Shown: piece by piece, positions 13,258-17,757 of the stretch | How the letters are laid out: every line of letters starts with the position of its first letter | Position numbering within the stretch: the first letter of the stretch is position 1 | NCBI GenBank assembly: GCA_035294855.1 | Contig: DATGKD010000065.1 | Span: forward strand, 1-17,757 | Direction: 5' to 3' | Length of the DNA: 17,757 nt | Source: DATGKD01 sp035294855 | GTDB taxonomy: Bacteria > Actinomycetota > Acidimicrobiia > Acidimicrobiales > UBA8190 | Position numbers and translations under genes: made by a program | Notes under the pieces: generated by a model | The model's database searches: none | What the model was told of the DNA's origin: nothing | The model's input: the letters and a program-made list of their open reading frames with translations, nothing else

Positions 13258-14804
13258 GTCGTCGCCTCCATTCGCTCGGTCGCCCTCGTCCCGTCCTCGG
13301 CGTTCGCGGCGTTCTCGGCGCCGATCCGCTCGGCCCGCATGGCCGCCTTCATCACCTTGCCGTTCGGCTCGCGGGGAAGCTCGCGGACGAATTCGATGGT
13401 GCGGGGCAGCTTGAAGTCCGCCAGCCGGGTGCCGAGCCTGGCGCGCAGCGCGTCGGCGTCGGCGGGCGCGTCGGGGCGCAGCTCCACGACGGCGTGCACG
13501 CGCTGGCCCATCCGCTCGTCGGGCAGGCCGAACACCGCGGCGTCGACGACGTCGGGCTCCTCGACGAGGGCGCTCTCGACCTCCGCCGGGTAGATGTTCA
13601 CCCCGCCGGACAGGATGAGGTCCGTGCGGCGGTCGGCCAGGAACAGGTAGCCGTCCTCGTCCAGCCACCCGAGATCGCCGACCGTGAAGTAGTCGCCCCA
13701 CCACGCCTCTTCGGTCTTGTCGGGGGCGTTGTGGTAGGCGAAGCGGTCGGGACCGAGCGAGGAGATGTAGATGGCCCCCACCTCGCCGACCGGGAGCTGC
13801 TCGCCCGTGGGCCCGACGATCCGAACCGTCACACCGGGGAAGGGCCGGCCCGCGCTGCCCGGCTTGGCGAGCCACTCCTCGGGCGAGATGACCGATGCCA
13901 TGCCCTCGCTCGCCCCGTAGTACTCCCACACCGTGCCCGGAGGGAACACCTCCATGATCTGGCGTTTCACGTGGACCGGGCACGGCGCCGCCGCGTGCTG
14001 CACCTTGCGCACCGACGAGCGGTCGAACGAACGCCAGTCCGCCTCCAGGATCCTGATGAAGTTGGCCGGGACCATCTGTGACGTGGTGACGCGCTCGGCC
14101 TCGATGAGGCGCAGGCACTCGGTGGCGTCGAACCGCTTCATGATCACGACGCAGCCACCTTCGGCCATGCTCATGAGCGCGTACGCGCTCGGAGCGGTGT
14201 GGTACATGGGCCCGCACATGAGGTGGACGTCGTCGGGCCGAAAGCCCCAGAACTGAGCGAACGGGTTGGGCGGCGCGTCGCGCATGGGACGCGGGGCCGG
14301 ACGCGCGATGCCCTTGGGCCGGCCGGTGGTGCCCGAGGTGTAGGTCATGGTGGTGACCGGCGTGCCCAGCCAATCCTCGGTCGGCGGCTCGTCGCTCCCG
14401 TGTGCGAGGTCCAGATCGCTGACGTCGACGCCCGGGACACCGGCCCGGCTCGCCGCGGCCACCGCGGTGGGCGAGCCGTCGTGGACCAGGGCGACCGACC
14501 TGGAGTCGCCGACGATGTAGGCGGCCTCGGGCGCGGTCAGGCGCGTGGACACCGGGACGACCAGCGCGCCGAGGCGCGCCGTGCCGTGCCATGCCGCGAA
14601 GCCTTCGGTCCCGTTGCCGAGCATCACCGCGACACGCTCGCCACCCGTGGCGGCGTGCGGCCCGAGCGCCCGGGCGACGGCGTTGGCGGCGCGATCGAGC
14701 GAGGCGAAGGTGACCCGTTCGTCGCCACACACGAGCGCGACCCGTTCGGGGTCGACATGCGCCAGCGCCGCCAGCCCCCTCGGCGCTTCGGCGGAGGTGC
14801 CCAT
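13254..14804 (-). CDS. Acyl-CoA ligase (AMP-forming, FadD-like)
   Basis: A 516-residue ANL-superfamily enzyme. The P-loop-like signature is TYTSGTTGRPKG (154-165). YYGASEG (295-301) is the adenine-binding motif. TVGDLGWLDEDGYLFLADRR (374-393) contains the ribose-binding Asp377 and the hinge. PNGKVMK (480-486) carries the catalytic Lys483. It activates a carboxylic acid with ATP to an acyl-AMP and then an acyl-CoA. The C-terminal extension after about residue 490 (GAENAANAEDGTRATERMEA) is low-complexity and probably not part of the fold. ATG 14804 follows a TACACT -10 by 9 nt with no Shine-Dalgarno, so it is likely leaderless. It is the first gene of the operon and divergent from the second amidohydrolase across operator site D. 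Confidence 0.94.
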   Translation of the reverse strand: MGTSAEAPRGLAALAHVDPERVALVCGDERVTFASLDRAANAVARALGPHAATGGERVAVMLGNGTEGFAAWHGTARLGALVVPVSTRLTAPEAAYIVGDSRSVALVHDGSPTAVAAASRAGVPGVDVSDLDLAHGSDEPPTEDWLGTPVTTMTYTSGTTGRPKGIARPAPRPMRDAPPNPFAQFWGFRPDDVHLMCGPMYHTAPSAYALMSMAEGGCVVIMKRFDATECLRLIEAERVTTSQMVPANFIRILEADWRSFDRSSVRKVQHAAAPCPVHVKRQIMEVFPPGTVWEYYGASEGMASVISPEEWLAKPGSAGRPFPGVTVRIVGPTGEQLPVGEVGAIYISSLGPDRFAYHNAPDKTEEAWWGDYFTVGDLGWLDEDGYLFLADRRTDLILSGGVNIYPAEVESALVEEPDVVDAAVFGLPDERMGQRVHAVVELRPDAPADADALRARLGTRLADFKLPRTIEFVRELPREPNGKVMKAAMRAERIGAENAANAEDGTRATERMEATT

Positions 14805-14813
14805 CGGTGGGCC

Positions 14814-14819
14814 AGTGTA
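14814..14819 (-). promoter_or_regulatory. Putative -10 element for the ligase-ALDH-P450 operon
   Basis: TACACT on the minus strand, 9 nt upstream of ATG 14804. TGTCAG (14838-14843, minus), inside operator site D, lies 18 nt upstream as -35. This is the clearest promoter in the window and predicts a leaderless or nearly leaderless message blocked by an operator-bound protein. Confidence 0.6.
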
Positions 14820-14837
14820 GGGCCGCCCCGAAGGTGT

Positions 14838-14853
14838 CTGACACTCGTGTCAG
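14838..14853. promoter_or_regulatory. Operator-like inverted repeat, site D
   Basis: CTGACACTCGTGTCAG has seven-base arms around a two-base centre. It is in the 96-bp space between the divergent ligase (33 nt from its ATG) and amidohydrolase (47 nt from its ATG) genes. It matches CTGAC-N6-GTCAG of sites A and B, and its half-site equals the 9-bp repeat unit upstream of the SDR gene. Confidence 0.7.
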
Positions 14854-14856
14854 GGA

Positions 14857-14862
14857 TAGGCT
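14857..14862 (+). promoter_or_regulatory. Putative -10 element for the second amidohydrolase gene
   Basis: TAGGCT starts 3 nt after operator site D. A weak -35 candidate (GTGTCT, 14834-14839) is 17 nt upstream. Unlike the neighbouring promoters this one predicts a leader of about 30 nt, and a good Shine-Dalgarno is present (GGGAGGGAG, 14886-14894). Confidence 0.45.
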
Positions 14863-14900
14863 GGCCTCGTCGCCCGAGCCGGGCGGGGAGGGAGCGCGCC

Positions 14901-16181
14901 ATGCAAGCTGAGGACCTCATCCTCGTCAGCGTCGACGACCACGTGGTCGAACCGCCGGACATGTTCGAGGGGCGCGTGCCCGCCAAGTGGAAGGACCGTG
15001 CGCCGCGGGTCGTGCACAACGACGACGGCACCGACGTCTGGGTGTTCGAGGGCAACACGATCCCCAACGTCGGGCTCAACGCGGTGGTGGGCCGGCCTCC
15101 GGAGGAGTACGGCATCGAGCCGACGTCGTTCGAGGAGATGCGCGCGGGTTGCTACGACATCCACGAGCGCGTCCGCGACATGAACGTGAACGGCGTGCTG
15201 GGGTCGATGTGCTTTCCGTCGTTCGTCCAGTTCTGCGGCCAGCTCTTCGCCCGCACAGAGGACAAAGAGCTGGCCATCGACATGCTGCGCGCCTACAACG
15301 ACTGGCACATCGAGGACTGGTGCGGCGCGTATCCGGGTCGCTTCATCCCCTTGTCGATCCCGCCCATCTGGGACCCCGAGCTCATGGCGGCCGAGGTCCG
15401 GCGGGTGGCGGCCAAGGGCTGTCACGCCGTGACGTTCTCCGAGAACCCGTCCAAGCTCGGCTGGCCGAGCTTCCACACCGACCACTGGGACCCGTTCTGG
15501 AAGGCGTGCTCGGACGAGCACATGGTGGTGTGCCTCCACATCGGGTCCTCGTCGCAGCTGGCCATCACCGCTCCCGACGCCCCGTTCGATGTCCTCATCG
15601 CGCTGCAGCCCGTGAACATCATCCAGTGCGCCGCGGACCTGCTGTTCTCCCCCGTGCTGCGCAAGTTCCCCGACCTGCGCATCGCCCTGTCCGAAGGCGG
15701 CATCGGCTGGATCCCGTACTTCTTGGAACGCGTGGACTACGTGTACCAGCACCACCACAAGTGGACTCACCAGGACTTCGGCGACAAGCTCCCCAGCCAG
15801 GTGTTCAAGGAGCGCATCGTGACGTGCTTCATCGACGATGCCTTCGGCGTGGAGAACCGGCGGTTCCTCGAGCTCGACAACGTGTGCTGGGAGTGCGACT
15901 ACCCGCATTCCGACTCGACGTGGCCGAACGCCCCCGAGATCGCCATGAAGTACCTGGCCGGCGTACCCGACGCGGAGGTCAACAAGATCAGCCACGAGAA
16001 CGCCATGCGGCTGTTCCACTATGACCCGTTCGCCCACCGGCCCCGCGAGCGCTGCACCGTGGAGGCCCTGCGGGCCGAGGCGGCCGACGTCGACACCTCC
16101 CTGCGCCCGCGGCGGGCCGACGGGGAGCGCAAGCGGGTGCTCGCCGCCGACCTCGGCGCCATGGCGAGCGGGCGCGACTGA
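14901..16181 (+). CDS. Amidohydrolase_2 (ACMSD-superfamily) metal-dependent hydrolase or decarboxylase, second paralogue
   Basis: 426 residues from ATG 14901, placed by GGGAGGGAG 6 nt upstream. The metal motif VDDHVVEPPDMF (11-22) gives Asp12-x-His14. CLHIGSSS contains His213. SEGGIGWIPYFLERVDYVY (264-282) has Glu265 at the usual second-histidine position. CWECDYPHSDS (329-339) carries Asp333. It is a paralogue of the 1349-2497 protein, sharing the opening HVVEPPDM and DRAP blocks and the DYPH end motif, but diverged and with a 40-residue Arg/Ala-rich C-terminal tail from about 385. Keeping two divergent copies in one locus suggests two related hydrolytic or decarboxylating steps, or two subunits. 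It is transcribed away from the ligase operon, with site D between them. Reaction and substrate are unknown. Confidence 0.88.
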   Translation: MQAEDLILVSVDDHVVEPPDMFEGRVPAKWKDRAPRVVHNDDGTDVWVFEGNTIPNVGLNAVVGRPPEEYGIEPTSFEEMRAGCYDIHERVRDMNVNGVLGSMCFPSFVQFCGQLFARTEDKELAIDMLRAYNDWHIEDWCGAYPGRFIPLSIPPIWDPELMAAEVRRVAAKGCHAVTFSENPSKLGWPSFHTDHWDPFWKACSDEHMVVCLHIGSSSQLAITAPDAPFDVLIALQPVNIIQCAADLLFSPVLRKFPDLRIALSEGGIGWIPYFLERVDYVYQHHHKWTHQDFGDKLPSQVFKERIVTCFIDDAFGVENRRFLELDNVCWECDYPHSDSTWPNAPEIAMKYLAGVPDAEVNKISHENAMRLFHYDPFAHRPRERCTVEALRAEAADVDTSLRPRRADGERKRVLAADLGAMASGRD

Positions 16182-16310
16182 GCGTTCCGACCCGGGGACG
16201 AGGCCCGTCCGGGACGGCTGTCCGGGGCGATCGACGCGGAGCGCGCAAGCGGCCCCCCCCGTCGCGCGATGCCCTCGATGGCTCCCGGCACGCCAGCCGA
16301 GGTGCCACCG

Positions 16311-16331
16311 CCGTGACGCAGCACGTCACGG
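16311..16331. promoter_or_regulatory. Inverted repeat upstream of the TLP1-like gene
   Basis: CCGTGACG (16311-16318) and CGTCACGG (16324-16331) flank CAGCA, giving perfect eight-base arms. The inner TGACG/CGTCA half-sites resemble sites A-C, but the spacing is five bases instead of four, so it may bind a relative of the same regulator or form a short hairpin. It lies 72 nt upstream of the GTG at 16404, inside the 222-nt gap after the amidohydrolase. Confidence 0.55.
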
Positions 16332-16343
16332 CGCCGTCCTGAC

Positions 16344-16388
16344 GCCACGCAGCAACAAGCCACGCAGCACGAAGCCACGCAGCACACG
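16344..16388. repeat. 15-bp tandem repeat upstream of the TLP1-like gene
   Basis: Three units (GCCACGCAGCAACAA, GCCACGCAGCACGAA, GCCACGCAGCACACG) are followed at once by the Shine-Dalgarno GAGGAGGAAAG. The core ACGCAGCACG of units 2 and 3 also occurs in the centre of the inverted repeat at 16311-16331, so the array may derive from it. A C8 homopolymer lies further upstream at 16253-16260. Confidence 0.8.
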
Positions 16389-16403
16389 AGGAGGAAAGAC
16401 ACG

Positions 16404-17757
16404 GTGGACTGGACGAGGGTTCCCGTGGTGGCAGGCGGCGGCCAGCTGACCAACCGCAACGAGGACCCCCTCGAAGCGCCCGATCCCTTCGAGTTGATGA
16501 CCGAGGCCAGCCGGCTCGCCGCCCGGGACGCGGCGCCGCCTGCCGGCCACCCCAGCCAGGACGTCCTGCGCGATCTGACCCACGTGTTCATGGTCCACTC
16601 GCTGTCGCTGCGCCACGGCGACCCCGCCCCCGAGATCGCCCGCCGGATCGGCGCGGAGAACGCGGAGGCCCGCTGCTCGGGGATGGGCGGGTCGATCCCG
16701 CAGTGGCTCGTCAACCGGGCAGCCGAGCTCGTCCTCGCCGGTGCGCGACCGCGTGTGCTGATCGTGGGGGTCGAGGCACTCGCCACCCGGCGGCGCGCTC
16801 GCCAGCGCGGCATCCGCCTCGAGTGGCCCTCGAGCGAAGGCTGGCCGGAGACGTGGCCCCCGCTCGAGGCGGACATGGGCTTTCACGCCGTCGAGCGCGC
16901 CCACGCGCTCGACCAGGCGACCTCGGCGTATGCCCTCATCGAGTCGGCCGTCGCCCACGCCGCCGAGGAAGGCCCCGACGCGCACGCGCGTTCAATGGGA
17001 GCGCTCATGGCGCGCTTCAACGAGGTCGCCGCCCGCAACCCGGTGTCGTGGTTCCCGACGCGTCGGGACGCTGCCGAGATCATGACCGTCACGCCGGACA
17101 ACCGGATGATCTGTCACCCCTACCCGAAATACGTGAACGCGGTCATGGCGGTCGACATGGCGGCCGCCGTGCTCATCACCGACGCGGCGACCGCACGCGA
17201 CTGGGGGCTTGCTTCCGACGAGGTGGCCTACGTGCGTGGCTTCGCGGACGCCCACGACGTCTGGTACCTGTCGGAACGGCCCGCGATCCACACCTCCCCG
17301 GCCCTCGTCGAGTGCGGGCGCACGGCGGCGGCCACGGCGCGCATCGAGTTGTCGGACGTCGACGCCTTCGACCTCTATTCGTGCTTCCCGAGCTCGGTCG
17401 AGGTGGCGCGTGACAGCTTCGGCATCGGCGCCGACGACGACCGGCCCCTCACGTTGACCGGCGGCCTTCCGTATCACGGCGGGCCCGGCAACAACTACGT
17501 GACGCACTCCGTCGCCAATGCCGCGGCGTGGTTGCGCGCCGGCCACGGCGACCACGTCCTCGTGCACGGCAACGGCTACTACCTGACGAAGCACGCCATC
17601 GGCATCTACTCACGGCAGCCGCCGGCCGATCCGGTGGAAGCGCCCGAGAAGCTCCAGCAGCGAGTCGATGAGCTGGCCGCCCCGCTCGAGGTGGCACATG
17701 CGGCCCACGGCCCCGCCACCGTGGTGGGCTACACCGCCACCTACGACCGCGAGGGCC
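16404..17757 (+). CDS. TLP1-type thiolase-like protein (acetyl-CoA acetyltransferase family), 3' truncated by window
   Basis: 451 codons are present and the frame is still open at the right edge. The GTG start at 16404 follows GAGGAGGAAAG by 5 nt. The opening MDWTRVPVVAGGGQLTNRNE with DPxEAPDPFELMTEASRLAA is typical of the thiolase-like type 1 group. The catalytic cysteine appears absent: the segment ARCSGMGGSIPQWLVN (89-104) has Gly/Ser in its place, though Cys91 is nearby. Tyr325 lies in DLYSCFPSS, and TGGLPYHGGPGNN (352-364) replaces the GHP histidine motif. At about residue 436, ATVVGYTATYDREG marks the beginning of the extra C-terminal domain of TLP1 proteins. TLP1 proteins bind CoA but show little thiolase activity. 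It follows the second amidohydrolase by 222 nt and may be expressed separately. Confidence 0.85.
   Translation, partial: MDWTRVPVVAGGGQLTNRNEDPLEAPDPFELMTEASRLAARDAAPPAGHPSQDVLRDLTHVFMVHSLSLRHGDPAPEIARRIGAENAEARCSGMGGSIPQWLVNRAAELVLAGARPRVLIVGVEALATRRRARQRGIRLEWPSSEGWPETWPPLEADMGFHAVERAHALDQATSAYALIESAVAHAAEEGPDAHARSMGALMARFNEVAARNPVSWFPTRRDAAEIMTVTPDNRMICHPYPKYVNAVMAVDMAAAVLITDAATARDWGLASDEVAYVRGFADAHDVWYLSERPAIHTSPALVECGRTAAATARIELSDVDAFDLYSCFPSSVEVARDSFGIGADDDRPLTLTGGLPYHGGPGNNYVTHSVANAAAWLRAGHGDHVLVHGNGYYLTKHAIGIYSRQPPADPVEAPEKLQQRVDELAAPLEVAHAAHGPATVVGYTATYDREG

Noticed and set aside
11764..14844. A reading frame running from the ALDH through the region antisense or out of frame to the ligase, as if a 1000-residue fusion
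   Set aside because: The upstream part has no domain and is Arg/Gly/Ala-rich; it is an out-of-frame reading of the acyl-CoA ligase gene. ALDH has a normal start at 13257 in an ATGA overlap.
14199..14900. Upstream extension of the second amidohydrolase frame
   Set aside because: It is antisense to the acyl-CoA ligase gene and lacks domain features; ATG 14901 has the Shine-Dalgarno.
16190..16240. CCGTCC-G-GGACGG as a terminator after the second amidohydrolase
   Set aside because: The loop is too small for the full stem and no U-tract follows.
16253..16260. C8 homopolymer as a phase-variation tract
   Set aside because: It is intergenic, not in a reading frame or between promoter boxes, and short for such a function in GC-rich DNA.
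1..17757. CRISPR array, tRNA, rRNA, insertion sequence or prophage
   Set aside because: No spaced direct repeats, cloverleaf, transposase or phage genes were seen; all coding space is taken by metabolic genes.

Overview
This is a GC-rich, gene-dense window (GC judged by eye, not counted). It looks like a catabolic locus from an actinobacterium, perhaps the Acidimicrobiia or a mycobacteria-related lineage. The family mix supports this: an SCP-x/Ltp-type thiolase with a DUF35 zinc-ribbon partner, a TLP1-type thiolase-like protein, DUF2889, a tandem CaiB/BaiF protein, a class I-type P450, a FadD-type ligase and two Amidohydrolase_2 proteins. GTG starts and apparently leaderless promoters also fit. 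No RNA gene, IS element, CRISPR array or regulator gene was found.

Layout. The left minus-strand block runs right to left: an enoyl-CoA hydratase/isomerase (3213-4040), a GNAT acetyltransferase (2676-3212), an amidohydrolase (1349-2497), an SDR dehydrogenase (243-1169) and the first 78 codons of an NDP-forming acyl-CoA synthetase (1-234, cut by the window edge). Divergent from it, a plus-strand operon encodes a DUF35 protein (4101-4523), a thiolase (4549-5769) and a two-domain family III CoA-transferase (5766-8159). A DUF2889 gene (8182-9183, minus) and an Ltp2-like thiolase homologue (9283-10434, plus) form a second divergent pair. A minus-strand operon then holds an acyl-CoA ligase (13254-14804), an aldehyde dehydrogenase (11764-13257) and a P450 (10445-11689). 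Divergent from that are a second amidohydrolase (14901-16181) and a TLP1 thiolase-like gene (16404 to the window end, cut).

Working together. The enzymes fit stepwise oxidation and CoA-dependent shortening of a branched or alicyclic carboxylate: P450 hydroxylation, aldehyde oxidation, CoA loading by ligase or CoA-transferase, hydration/isomerisation, SDR oxidation, and thiolytic or retro-aldol C-C cleavage by the SCP-x/Ltp/DUF35 proteins. The amidohydrolases may perform a C-C hydrolysis or decarboxylation. The substrate cannot be read from the sequence. Steroid-side-chain-like or terpenoid acids are reasonable guesses, because Ltp2, DUF35, HSD17B4-type SDRs and P450s meet in such pathways.

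The most striking signal is non-coding. A 16-bp inverted repeat, CTGAC-N6-GTCAG, occurs in four intergenic promoter regions (2565, 4062, 9213, 14838) and overlaps plausible -35 elements. The same half-site is tandemly repeated ahead of the SDR gene (1192-1236). This suggests one regulator, encoded outside the window, controls the whole locus.
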